Assembly (NCBI GenBank): GCA_049194865.1
Contig: JBLZWL010000123.1
Coordinates: 214,059-278,058 of the forward strand
Source: Myxococcus terminator_A
GTDB taxonomy: Bacteria > Myxococcota > Myxococcia > Myxococcales > Myxococcaceae
Length of the DNA: 64,000 nt
Reading direction: 5' to 3'
The notes under the pieces: generated by a model
The model's input: only the letters and a program-made list of their open reading frames with translations
What the model was told of the DNA's origin: nothing
Databases searched by the model: none
Made by a program: the position numbers and the translations under genes
In this document: in pieces, positions 7,548 to 15,931 of the stretch
How the letters are laid out: the number at the start of each line of letters is the position of its first letter
How positions within the stretch are numbered: the stretch's first letter is position 1

Positions 7548-8647
7548 CGGTCCGGGTTTTCCGCCGACACCCACGAGAACATCGTGGCGAATGCATCCGA
7601 CAGCGTGGCACTCGCGCCGCCCTGGGTGGCGCCGATGGTGGGCGTGGTGCGCGGGCTGAGCGAGGCGAAGAGGACGGCCACGTCGCCGCGCAGGTTCAAC
7701 GTCACCCGCTTCTGCGAATTGACGGTGACGGCGTTGGGGAAGGTGAAGCTCACCGTGCGGAAGTTGGCGTTGGTGCCGGTGTCCCAGGAGAAGGCGCCGC
7801 TCGTCCCGTCGGCCTTGGTGTACTGGCCATGCGTCTTCGTGAAGATGTAGCTGGTGAACCACATCCAGCTCGCCGAGGTCATGTTCCTGAGGATGTGCAG
7901 CTCGCCGGCCTGACGGCTCAGGTCGTCGTTATAGGCGGCGTCCACGCCGAGGCCGAAGCGGATGCCGGTATAGGTGCCGGCGGGAACGCCGGAGGCCAGG
8001 ATGCGCTCGCGACGGTTGGCCGGCAGCGTCACCGGCGACGCCGTGCCCTCGACCTGCTGGGCCTTGATGAGCTCCATGAGGTGGTAGCTGCCCGTCAGCG
8101 CCGTCGTGGTGCCGTCCTGCTTGACGAGCACGACGTTCGACAGCCAGTAGCGCAGCTGGGTCAGGCTGAGGGTGTCGCCGCCCGAGGTGGTGTACTGCCG
8201 GTCCAGCTCGAAGGGCTGGTCACCGAAGACGAGGGGGAGGTTCAGCTCCAGCGAGCCGTCCATGGCGGCCAGCGTCCCCCTGAGCGCGGCCAGCTCCGAG
8301 CGCGTCTGCTCCAACTGGGCGAGTACGCCGGACCAGTCCTGCGAGGCCAGGAGTTGCCTGGCTTCAGCCAGGCTCTGTTTGACGGAGCTCAGCTCCGAGG
8401 CGAGGGCCTCCTTCTCCTGCGCGTCGGCGACCGCGTCCTGCTCGTGCCGGGCGACCTGCGTCTCGAGCGCGGAGACCTCCGTCTCCAGGGCCGACACCTG
8501 CTTTTCGAGCTGACCGCGCTGCTGCTCGGAGGCCTGGAACTGGGCGTCGGTGGCGTCGTCCCCACAAGCGGGAGTCAGCAGGAGGGTGAGCGTGGTCAGG
8601 GCGAGCGCTCGACCCAGGGGAAGCCATGCGGCGAAGTGAAGGTTCAT
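7544..8647 (-). CDS. mbnP: MbnP family copper-binding lipoprotein with N-terminal coiled coil
   Basis: This 367-aa lipoprotein (LLLTPAC, Cys28) has two parts. Residues ~35-128 are a long heptad-rich coiled coil (EKQVSALETEVSALETQV and onward), which is not part of the MbnP domain as I know it. Residues ~132-355 are the MbnP domain: LNLPLVFGDQPFEL, LTQLRYWLSNVVLV, IRFGLGVDAAYN and ASWMWFTSYIFTKTHG, where Trp261/Trp263 sit at the position of the conserved W-x-W region near the Trp modified in characterised MbnP. It is translationally coupled to mbnH. Likely role: periplasmic or outer-membrane copper(I) binding after MbnH converts a Trp to kynurenine. The coiled coil may oligomerise it or lift it from the membrane. 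Confidence 0.85.
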   Translation of the reverse strand: MNLHFAAWLPLGRALALTTLTLLLTPACGDDATDAQFQASEQQRGQLEKQVSALETEVSALETQVARHEQDAVADAQEKEALASELSSVKQSLAEARQLLASQDWSGVLAQLEQTRSELAALRGTLAAMDGSLELNLPLVFGDQPFELDRQYTTSGGDTLSLTQLRYWLSNVVLVKQDGTTTALTGSYHLMELIKAQQVEGTASPVTLPANRRERILASGVPAGTYTGIRFGLGVDAAYNDDLSRQAGELHILRNMTSASWMWFTSYIFTKTHGQYTKADGTSGAFSWDTGTNANFRTVSFTFPNAVTVNSQKRVTLNLRGDVAVLFASLSPRTTPTIGATQGGASATLSDAFATMFSWVSAENPDR

Positions 8648-8762
8648 TCCGGGGGTCCTCTCACTTCATGCCGCGCCATGCCGCGTGGCCATTTGTCGCG
8701 CGGCGATTTGTCACGGGCCGGGCTCGGCTCCGCACCGCGAGCCCGGTGAGGGTGGCGGGGGC

Positions 8763-8957
8763 TCAGCGGCCCGGGGGCTTGAGGTCCGCGGGCAGTCCGC
8801 CGCCCGTGGGAGGCCGCTCCAGGCTGGTGGGCTGTGTCAGGCCCTGTGCGGGCAGCACGCCCGAGTCGGGTGTCACGGCCGAGGGCGTCTTCGAGCCGCT
8901 GTCCGAGCACGCGCAGAGCGCGCACGCGGCGGCCAAGGCAATCAAGTGGCGAGTCAT
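8763..8957 (-). CDS. Small lipoprotein in the copper operon
   Basis: This 64-aa lipoprotein starts under GGAGG. Its signal is MTRHLIALAAACALCACSDS, with the lipobox cysteine within LCACS. The mature part is short, Pro/Gly-rich and probably disordered (GGGLPADLKPPGR at the end). It has no recognisable domain and no metal-binding cluster. It lies between ycnI (16 bp upstream) and mbnP (~115 bp downstream), all on the minus strand, so it is probably co-transcribed with them. Function unknown. Confidence 0.7.
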   Translation of the reverse strand: MTRHLIALAAACALCACSDSGSKTPSAVTPDSGVLPAQGLTQPTSLERPPTGGGLPADLKPPGR

Positions 8958-8973
8958 GGTGTGTCCTCCCGCC

Positions 8974-9696
8974 TCAGTACTTGACCCAGATTTCCGTGCC
9001 CGGATGAATCTCCGTCAGCGCGCCCGTGTCCTTGTCGGTCTCGATGAGGCCCTTCGTCACGGGGTTGGGGCTGTACGCGCGGTCGCCGGCCCAGACAATC
9101 TGGGCGTCGCTGAACACGGCGAAGTCGTGCACGTGCTCCTCCACGGTGTACTTGTTCCAGCCCGGCGTGCGCTTGGGGTAGACGAAGAGCGCGGGCGCGG
9201 GCTCCGCCTGCGGTGTGGTGCCAGCGTCCGTTCCACCATGGTCATGTCCACCCGACGTGCCCACCCACTCCACCGTCGTCTCGGCGCCCTGGGCATCCCG
9301 GCACGTCTGCGTGGTGGGGAAGTACACCGTGGTGAAGGGCGCATCCGGCAGGCGGGCGCGCAGCACCAGGCGGTGCGCATGCGTGTCGGCGGGGAGCACC
9401 TCGGCGGTGGAGCCCCGCGTCCACGTGACGGACGTCACGTTGTTGTTCGCGTCCTTCTCCACCACGGCCTTGCCGAAGGAGGAGTCGAAGGGCCGCACCG
9501 AGGTGACGCCCGCGGGAATCGAAATCTTGATGCGGTAGGTGTCCGCGCCGCTGCATCCATGTCCGACGGTGAACTGCGCCTCGTAGGACGTGCCGGCGAC
9601 CGCGGGACCGGGGCCGGAGACGGCGATGTGGGCGTGGGCGGCGGTGCCGACCAGCAGGCTCGAGAATGCGAGCAGCGTCTTGAGAGTGGGCTTCAA
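8974..9696 (-). CDS. ycnI: YcnI/DUF1775-like copper-binding periplasmic protein (TTG start)
   Basis: This protein is about 240 aa. The start chosen is TTG 9696: GGAGG lies 7 nt upstream, and translation gives a clean signal peptide (LLAFSSLLVGTAAHA). An upstream ATG at 9783 would add an unlikely Arg-rich leader. After cleavage at AHA the mature protein begins with His23 (HIAVSGPGPAVAGTSY), the N-terminal His that ligates copper in YcnI. The next segments, FTVGHGCSGADTYRIKISIPAGV and SVTWTRG, match DUF1775. A His-rich loop (GGHDHGG) follows, then TVEEHVHDFAVF. It heads the operon with mbnP and mbnH, so a role in periplasmic copper capture or delivery is likely. Confidence 0.85.
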   Translation of the reverse strand: MKPTLKTLLAFSSLLVGTAAHAHIAVSGPGPAVAGTSYEAQFTVGHGCSGADTYRIKISIPAGVTSVRPFDSSFGKAVVEKDANNNVTSVTWTRGSTAEVLPADTHAHRLVLRARLPDAPFTTVYFPTTQTCRDAQGAETTVEWVGTSGGHDHGGTDAGTTPQAEPAPALFVYPKRTPGWNKYTVEEHVHDFAVFSDAQIVWAGDRAYSPNPVTKGLIETDKDTGALTEIHPGTEIWVKY

Positions 9697-9866
9697 GCGG
9701 GGCCTCCAGAAGGAATGACTGCGCCAGCACCTCGGCGTAGCAGACCGCTTGGAGCGCACCGATGCGGCCATTTGCCGCAGCACGGTGGGGCAGGCCCATC
9801 ACTTGCGCCGGACAATCATCCGGAAGCCGGAGGGTGGTCCGCGACAATTCGCCGCACCCCTTTCGT

Positions 9867-11156
9867 TCACCACACGTCGTGTTCCCGCAGCAGGGCTCCC
9901 AGCGGCCGTGCCCCACTGCGGTGCGAATCGAAGAGCTTCGCGGCGAGCTGCCGCGTCGGGTGGGCCCAGCCGATGCGCTCGTGCCCCTCGTGCATCACCG
10001 GTGCGCAGTGGATGAGCGCCGAGCGCAGCTCCTCCTCGGAGGCGAACACCGGATGCTCCAGCGGCAGCGGGCTCTGCGTGGCGAGGAACACCTGCCGCCC
10101 CGCCAGCTCGCGCAGGCTCGCTTCCACCCAGCGCGGGTGCAGGCCGTTGGCGGGCTCGTCCAGGATGGCGAAGTCCTCGTTGACGTCCAGGTAGTACAAG
10201 AGCGACAGCAGCCGCTTCTGCCCGAAGCCCAGCTCCGCCTGCGTCAGCTCGCGCCCGTCGCGGCGGACGAAGTGGAAGGAGAACCCGCCGAACCCCACGC
10301 GCCCTCCGTTGTCGAACGAGCGCTTCTCCAACACCTCCACGCGCAGCCGTCCCGACTCCAGCCCCGCGAGGCTCACGAAGCGCGCGAGGAAGGAGCGCTC
10401 CAGCGCGTCGTGTCGCAGCTCCAGCGCCGCGACGAGGGGCTCCTGCTCCACGCGCTCCTTCAGCCACCCGGGCATCCAGCCGGGCAGGGCCATCAACCCC
10501 AGCGGGAACACCTCTCCGTCGCGCGCCTCCATGGCGTAGCGGATGGTGCCCAGGCGCTCGAACATCCCGAGCGACTCATCGAAGCGCTGCGGCGCCAGCA
10601 GGAACGTTCGCCTCAAGAGCTCCTTGAGCCGCTCCTTCATGCCCGCGTCGATGTACTGCGCCGTCATGAACAGCAGCGTCCACACCGAGCGGTCCAGGAG
10701 CGACCAGTGCATGGTGCGCGTCCACGCGGCCGCGCCGTCCACCTTGCAGTCGATGCCCTCCGCGTCCGCGCGCATGACGAGCCGCGCCGAGGGCGACGAC
10801 AACAGCAGCTCCACCTCGATGAGCGGCTGGAGCCCGGTGTCGAGGGTGGGCGTGCGCAGCGGCAACAGGCCCGCGCCTTGCCTCGCGGTGGGCTCCGTGC
10901 GCTCGGGCACGCGCGTGTCGTTGCGCGCGTACACGTGCAGCTTCATGCCCGGGAAGGCCAGCTCATACTCCAGCGCGAAGCGCTCGTGGATGAGGCTGGC
11001 GAAGTCCGAGGCGAGGACGATGGAGAGCAGCTCCAGCAGCGTCGTCCGCCCGGTGCCGTTCTCTCCGAGCACCAGGTTGAGTGACGGCCCGGGGGTCAGC
11101 TCGGTGCCGGGAGCCACGCTCCGGAAGTGATGGACGGTGAGCCGAGTCAGCTTCAT
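9867..11156 (-). CDS. AAA family ATPase (RecF/OLD-like) with Arg in the Walker A motif
   Basis: This 429-aa protein looks like the single-chain SMC/RecF-type ATPases: KLTRLTVHHFRSV is the usual first strand, then the P-loop at 31-39 reads GENGTGRTT, where the invariant Lys is Arg (codon CGG). The signature region ELGFGQKRLLSLLYYLD and the Walker B FAILDEPANGLHPRWVEASL follow, then the ATQSPLPLEH switch. No nuclease (TOPRIM) domain is visible. Such ATPases are often stand-alone or parts of defence systems. The neighbours here (copper operon downstream, DUF2911 divergent) give no hint. Lys-to-Arg in the P-loop usually impairs hydrolysis, so the protein may be regulatory or structural. Confidence 0.8.
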   Translation of the reverse strand: MKLTRLTVHHFRSVAPGTELTPGPSLNLVLGENGTGRTTLLELLSIVLASDFASLIHERFALEYELAFPGMKLHVYARNDTRVPERTEPTARQGAGLLPLRTPTLDTGLQPLIEVELLLSSPSARLVMRADAEGIDCKVDGAAAWTRTMHWSLLDRSVWTLLFMTAQYIDAGMKERLKELLRRTFLLAPQRFDESLGMFERLGTIRYAMEARDGEVFPLGLMALPGWMPGWLKERVEQEPLVAALELRHDALERSFLARFVSLAGLESGRLRVEVLEKRSFDNGGRVGFGGFSFHFVRRDGRELTQAELGFGQKRLLSLLYYLDVNEDFAILDEPANGLHPRWVEASLRELAGRQVFLATQSPLPLEHPVFASEEELRSALIHCAPVMHEGHERIGWAHPTRQLAAKLFDSHRSGARPLGALLREHDVW

Positions 11157-11327
11157 GCGGAGTCCTCACCCGGCAGCTTCGTCTTCCCGGGGTGCAACGG
11201 GAATACCTTGGTCGCCAGAGTGTCTGGTGGCTCGCCCGAATCGTTTGGTGCGCGGGGGGCTCGTCTATACACTCCGCCCGCCTTCGCACCCCCCATGCTT
11301 CTGTTCCGAAAGGATGATGTGAGGCCG

Positions 11328-12173
11328 ATGAAGAACGTTGCCCTCGGATGTCTGCTCTCCGCGCTCGTGGTCCTGGTGGCCGCGCCCGCGTCCGCTCAGC
11401 TCGAGCTGCCCACCCCCAGCCCCTCCGCCAAGGTGGCGCAGGACGTGGGTGTCACCTCGATTTCCATCGACTATTCCAGCCCGGGTGTGAAGGGCCGGAA
11501 GGTCTGGGGTGACCTCGTCCCCTGGGACAAGCCCTGGCGCTCGGGTGCGAACTCGGCGACGAAAATCACCTTCAGCCACGACGTCACCTTCGGTGGCAAG
11601 GCCGTCCCCGCCGGCACCTACTCCATCGTCACCCTGCCCTCGCAGAAGGGCTGGAAGGTGATGCTGAACAAGGAGCTGGGGCTGTTCTCCTCGGCGGCGC
11701 AGTACTCGGCCGCCAACGACGTGGCCACCGTCGCCGCGACGACGGCCGCCATTCCCAGCCGTGAGCGGCTGACGTACGTCTTCAGCAACACCACCGAGGA
11801 CAGCACCTCGCTGGACCTCGAGTGGGAGAAGCTGCGCGTCTCCGTCCCCATCAAGACGGACACGGCGACGTTCGCCAAGGCGAACATCGAGAAGACGGCG
11901 CAGCAGAGCGCCAGCGAGCACGCCCAGGCGGCGCGCTATGTGGCGGACTCCACCAAGGACTACGCCGCGGCGCTGAAGCTCGCGGACGCGTCCGTCGCCA
12001 TCAACTCCAACTGGTACAACCAGTGGATTCGCGCGGATATCCTCGCGCGCGACGGCAAGTTCGCCGAGGCCCGCAAGGCGGCCCAGATTTCGTGGGACCT
12101 GGGCGAGAAGGACCCGAACTTCTTCTACAAGAACCAGGTCTCCAAGGCCCTGGCTGACTGGAAGAGCAAGTAG
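11328..12173 (+). CDS. Secreted DUF2911 protein
   Basis: This 281-aa protein starts at ATG 11328 (GAGG 5 nt before), with a signal peptide ending at PASAQ. The N-terminal ~150 residues of the mature part are DUF2911: SISIDYSSPGVKGRKVWGDL, PWDKPWRSGANSATKITFS and GTYSIVTLP are typical of the family. The C-terminal part (from ~185) is helical and TPR-like (AARYVADSTKDYAAALKLAD and onward, ending in ARKAAQISWDLGEKDP). DUF2911 has no established function. The longer frame to 11127 overlaps the divergent ATPase and is rejected. It is monocistronic. Confidence 0.88.
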   Translation: MKNVALGCLLSALVVLVAAPASAQLELPTPSPSAKVAQDVGVTSISIDYSSPGVKGRKVWGDLVPWDKPWRSGANSATKITFSHDVTFGGKAVPAGTYSIVTLPSQKGWKVMLNKELGLFSSAAQYSAANDVATVAATTAAIPSRERLTYVFSNTTEDSTSLDLEWEKLRVSVPIKTDTATFAKANIEKTAQQSASEHAQAARYVADSTKDYAAALKLADASVAINSNWYNQWIRADILARDGKFAEARKAAQISWDLGEKDPNFFYKNQVSKALADWKSK

Positions 12174-12198
12174 TCGTCCTGGCGCGAGTGGGGCCCCT

Positions 12199-13362
12199 TC
12201 AGCGTCGGGGGGCTCCGCTCACGAGCCGGCGGTAGAGCGCCTCATACCGGTCGATGGCCGGCTCCATCCTGAAGCGCTCGACGACGTCGGCCCGCGCTCG
12301 GACGGAGAACTCCTTCCAGCGTGCCGCGTCGCGCAGCAGGCCGAGCACGTGGCCCGCCATCGCGCGGACATCGCCCAGCGGGGCCAGCAGGCCCGTGGCG
12401 CCGTGACGGACGACCTCCGGAATGCCTCCGACGTCGCTTGCGACCACTGGGACGCCGCAGCTGAGCGCCTCCAGCGCCGCGAGGCCGAAGCTCTCCTGCT
12501 CGCTGGGGAGCAGGAACACGTCGGACGCGGCGAGCACCTCCATGAAGCGGTCCTGCTTGCCAGGGAAGGCCACGCGGTGCGAGAGGCCCAGCTCGCGCAG
12601 CATCCGCTCCGCTGGGGCGCGCTCGGGGCCGTCCCCCACCATCACCAGCCGACAGGGGAGCTGGCGGTGGACCTCCGCGAAGACGCCCACCACGTCGGTG
12701 ATGCGTTTAACGGGGCGGAAGTTGGAGACGTGGATGAGGACGGGCTCGTGGTCGCCCAGGTCCGGGAAGAGGGCGCGGAGGTGCGCGCGCTCCCTCGCGG
12801 GGACATAGCGCTCCGTGTCCACGAAGTTGGCGATGACCTCGATGGGGAAGCTCTGTGGCAGGCTGAAGCCGCTCCACGTCGCGTCGCGGAGGAACGCCGA
12901 CGGCGTCGTCACCGCGTCGCTGCGCAGGATGGAGAAGCGCGTCATCGGCAGGTAGCTGGGGTGCACGCCCACCAGCGTGGTGTCCGTGCCGTGCAGCGTG
13001 GTGACGATGCGCGGCCCGTGCTCGCCCAGCACCTCGCGCGCCATCCACGCCGCCGTGGCGTGCGGCACCGCGTAGTGCACGTGCAGCACGTCCAGCTTCT
13101 CGCTGTTGGCCACCTCAATCATCTTGGAGGCCAGCGCGATGGGGTACGTGCCGGAGCGCTGGAGCGCGGGGTAGTCGCTCTCGGTCACCTCGTGGAACGT
13201 CACGCCTCGGGGCAGCTTGTCCAACCGCGCGGGCGGCTCCCGGGAGATGAAGTGGACGCGGTGACCCCGCTCGGCCATTCCCAGGCCGATGCCGGTGGCG
13301 ACCATGCCGCTGCCCCCGAAGGTCGAAAAGCAGGTGATGGCAATGGAGAGGGGCGGACTCAT
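12199..13362 (-). CDS. bshA: BshA, GT4 glycosyltransferase making GlcNAc-malate (bacillithiol step 1)
   Basis: This 387-aa GT-B fold enzyme has the BshA hallmarks: an N-terminal ITCFSTFGGSGMVATGIG loop binding UDP-GlcNAc, VHYAVPHATAAW, HGTDTTLVG, and the GT4 E-x7-E motif in PSEQESFGLAALEAL at ~280. It joins GlcNAc from UDP-GlcNAc to L-malate in the cytoplasm. It is the last gene of a bshC-bshB1-bshA operon; its ATG overlaps the bshB1 stop by 4 nt. Without the neighbours the call would be a generic GT4 enzyme; the operon makes it firm. Confidence 0.93.
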   Translation of the reverse strand: MSPPLSIAITCFSTFGGSGMVATGIGLGMAERGHRVHFISREPPARLDKLPRGVTFHEVTESDYPALQRSGTYPIALASKMIEVANSEKLDVLHVHYAVPHATAAWMAREVLGEHGPRIVTTLHGTDTTLVGVHPSYLPMTRFSILRSDAVTTPSAFLRDATWSGFSLPQSFPIEVIANFVDTERYVPARERAHLRALFPDLGDHEPVLIHVSNFRPVKRITDVVGVFAEVHRQLPCRLVMVGDGPERAPAERMLRELGLSHRVAFPGKQDRFMEVLAASDVFLLPSEQESFGLAALEALSCGVPVVASDVGGIPEVVRHGATGLLAPLGDVRAMAGHVLGLLRDAARWKEFSVRARADVVERFRMEPAIDRYEALYRRLVSGAPRR

Positions 13363-14165
13363 CGGCGGTGAGGAAAGAACAAGGGCTTCTCGAAGCTATT
13401 CCGCCGGAAATGCTCCACCGGGTCGACGAGCCCCAGCGTCTCCCGGACGACATAAGGCTCGCCGTGGGCGACGCCCACCTGGGCGCCATAGAACCTGTCC
13501 CGCGCCTCCAGCGAGGAGAGCGACAGCGGCGAGCCCACCAGCGTGGCGGGCGCATCCGGGCGGGGCTCCACCTGACTCGCGTAGCAGCGCACGGCCGCCG
13601 TCTTGCTCGCGTACACGGCCGACACGTCCACGACGAAGCTCGGCTCCGCGAGGTGGCGCAGGGGGTAGTAGAGCACCTGCCGAGGGGTGAATGGGGCGCC
13701 GGGCGGCTCGGTCTCGAACTTGCGCACTCCGGCAAAGAACAGCGCGCGAGTCACCAGCGCGCTGGCGGCCTCGTGGTCCGGGTGGCGCTCCTCCTCCCAG
13801 GGGACGAGGACCAGCTCCGGCCGCAGGCGGCGCAGCACCTCGACGATGCGGGCCACCGAGGACTCGCGGATGCGCTCGGACTCGCTGGCCTCGAAGCCGG
13901 CCCACGGGTTGAGCCAGCCATCCGGCAGGCCCAGGTTCTCCCGCACGGACAGGCCCAGCACGCGCGAGGCGGCCTCCGTCTCCGCCGCACGCGTCTCCAG
14001 CGTCCCGCGCGAGCTCTTCTCGCCGCGCGACAAATCAATGATGCCGGTGCGGTGGCCCAGGCTGGCGAGCTTCGCCATCAGCCCGCCGCAGAACAGCTCC
14101 ACGTCATCGGGATGGGGACCGAAGGCGAGGGCCTCCAACCCGTACGCCACGCCGCTCGCGCTCAT
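13359..14165 (-). CDS. bshB1: BshB1, GlcNAc-malate deacetylase (bacillithiol step 2)
   Basis: This 268-aa PIG-L/LmbE fold enzyme starts at ATG 14165, overlapping the bshC stop by 4 nt. HPDD at 18-21 and HPDH at 128-131 supply the zinc ligands and catalytic base. DLSRGEKSSRGTLETRAAE at ~44-62 and NLGLPDG at ~77 are typical of BshB1 rather than of mycothiol MshB. It deacetylates GlcNAc-malate to GlcN-malate. The longer in-frame extension to 14894 is the shadow of bshC. Confidence 0.93.
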   Translation of the reverse strand: MSASGVAYGLEALAFGPHPDDVELFCGGLMAKLASLGHRTGIIDLSRGEKSSRGTLETRAAETEAASRVLGLSVRENLGLPDGWLNPWAGFEASESERIRESSVARIVEVLRRLRPELVLVPWEEERHPDHEAASALVTRALFFAGVRKFETEPPGAPFTPRQVLYYPLRHLAEPSFVVDVSAVYASKTAAVRCYASQVEPRPDAPATLVGSPLSLSSLEARDRFYGAQVGVAHGEPYVVRETLGLVDPVEHFRRNSFEKPLFFPHRR

Positions 14166-15787
14166 GGCGTCAAGTCCCGGAGGTCGCCGGAGAAGGGGAC
14201 ACACGCGTCGAGCACCTGGCGGGTGAAGGCCCGAGAGCCGAAGCGACACGCGTAGTAGGCCATGCCGTGGATGCGCTCCTGCGGAGCTCCGTCCGGGACG
14301 AGCATGGCGCGCAGCCGGTCCACGCGCTCGGTGGTGACCTCGTCGCGCAGCGCGAGCGCCCGGCCATAGCGGGCCGACAGGCGCGACACCGCGGCGCGCA
14401 CGGTGCCCCGGGTGCGCTTGAGCGCGTCGAGCAGCTGCGGGTCGAGCTTGAGCATCGTCTCGCCCAGGCGGTCCAGCTCCGAGGAGAAGGCTCCAAAGAG
14501 GCGTGCCTCCAGCGTGCCCGCGGGCTCGTAGGGCTCCGCCGCGTCCCTCGTGGCCAGCCTCGTCAGCAGCGCGTCGCGGGGCTCGCCCACCTCGTCCGGC
14601 GTGAGGCCCAACTTGTGGAGAAGTCTGCGGGCGCGGTCGTCCAGCACGCGGAAGCGGGCGCGCGGCACCACCAGCGGCATGGGCAGGCCCGCGTGCTCGT
14701 AGAGGGGCGCGAGCTGCGCGAAGTAGGAGACCTCGCCCGGGCCGCCGACATAGGCCGCCGTGGGCAGCCAGGTGTCCTGCAGGAGCGGACGCAGGAGCGC
14801 GGAGGTGGTGAAGCGCAGCGGCTCTCGCTCCAGCCAGTCCAGCAGCTCCTTCGTCGTCACCGTGGCGCCGCGCGGGTGGCCCACCAGGCTCCACGTGTCG
14901 GGGCCCGCGGGGTCCATCCGGTAGCGCGCGCCCTCGATGCCGTCGGGCGAGTAGAAGCCGAGCGGTGAGCCGGGGCGGATGTGGACCTGCTCGGAGAAGC
15001 CCGCCTGCGTCAGCGCCTCCACGCGACGCGAGAGCGCCGTGGAGATGGCGGAGGCGTCCTGTATCGCGAGCCGGTGGATGGGCGCGGCGAAGGGCGCGAG
15101 GCGCGCGTCCCTCGGGTCGATGAAGACCAGGCCCTCATCGGCGAAGAGGGTGGCGAGCACCTGGGTGAACGCCTCCGCGAGCGTCGCGTCGGGCTGATAG
15201 GCGCGCGCGAGCAGCTCCAGATGTTCCGAGGACTGGGGCTCTCCGCCCAGCTCACAGCGCAGGGCTTCGAGGGCCTGGGTGACACCCGCGCCCAGCTTGC
15301 GGTGGGCGACGGGCGCACGCGAGGCGGCGGCCCCGGGAACGTCCAACGCCACGCGCTTCGCGGAGCCCCTGGGGCTCGCGACGAAGCAGTGGTCCACCTC
15401 CGGCAGGTCGTGGTCCTCGGTTTGAAGCCAGAAGACGGGAACACAGGGCCGCCCGGTTTCTTCCCGAAGCGCGCGCGCGGCGCTGATGGCGGCGGCGGCC
15501 TTGTAGAGCGTGAAGAGCGGACCGAGGAACAAGCCCATCTGTTGGCCCGTCACCACGGCGATGGTGCCAGGGCGGGCGAGCTCCTCCAGATGGCGCTCGC
15601 GCGCGGGGCTCGGCGCGAGGCGTGCGTTCTGGGCCGACACGACGTCGAGCAGGGCCGACGACATGGGGCGTGAGGCGGAGGCGGCCGCGGCCTCCGCGCG
15701 AGCGGCGCGGTGACGGAAGCGGTCGGGCAGGAAGGCGAGCGCGCGTGGGTCTCCCTTGAGCCACGCGGTGGGAAAGGAAGGCGTCAC
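14162..15787 (-). CDS. bshC: BshC, cysteine-adding enzyme (bacillithiol step 3)
   Basis: This ~541-aa protein starts at GTG 15787 (MTPSFPTAWLKG), a length normal for BshC. Family features include VVTGQQMGLFLGPLFTLYKAAAAI at ~85-108, FWLQTEDHDLPEVDH, and the C-terminal helical coiled-coil region (DRLGETMLKLDPQLLDALKRT). It ligates cysteine to GlcN-malate to give bacillithiol, although direct ligase activity is proposed mainly from genetics. It is the first gene of the operon and is followed by bshB1 with a 4-nt overlap. The 145-bp gap to the divergent PIG-L gene should hold its promoter. Confidence 0.92.
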   Translation of the reverse strand: MTPSFPTAWLKGDPRALAFLPDRFRHRAARAEAAAASASRPMSSALLDVVSAQNARLAPSPARERHLEELARPGTIAVVTGQQMGLFLGPLFTLYKAAAAISAARALREETGRPCVPVFWLQTEDHDLPEVDHCFVASPRGSAKRVALDVPGAAASRAPVAHRKLGAGVTQALEALRCELGGEPQSSEHLELLARAYQPDATLAEAFTQVLATLFADEGLVFIDPRDARLAPFAAPIHRLAIQDASAISTALSRRVEALTQAGFSEQVHIRPGSPLGFYSPDGIEGARYRMDPAGPDTWSLVGHPRGATVTTKELLDWLEREPLRFTTSALLRPLLQDTWLPTAAYVGGPGEVSYFAQLAPLYEHAGLPMPLVVPRARFRVLDDRARRLLHKLGLTPDEVGEPRDALLTRLATRDAAEPYEPAGTLEARLFGAFSSELDRLGETMLKLDPQLLDALKRTRGTVRAAVSRLSARYGRALALRDEVTTERVDRLRAMLVPDGAPQERIHGMAYYACRFGSRAFTRQVLDACVPFSGDLRDLTP

Positions 15788-15931
15788 GGTGCGCGGTGAT
15801 AACAGGTCGTTCCCTTGCCGGCACGGAGAAGGACCGTGACGCGTACGCGACGTGAGGCCGTGGCTGGCCGCGTCATGGTGATGAAGGCCAGGCGCGCGTG
15901 GGTGGAGACCTTGTTGTAGGGTCCGCCGCGG

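Noticed and set aside
13359..14894. 511-aa version of BshB1
   Set aside because: The extra N-terminus is the shadow of bshC; the ATG at 14165 overlaps the bshC stop and gives normal BshB1 length.
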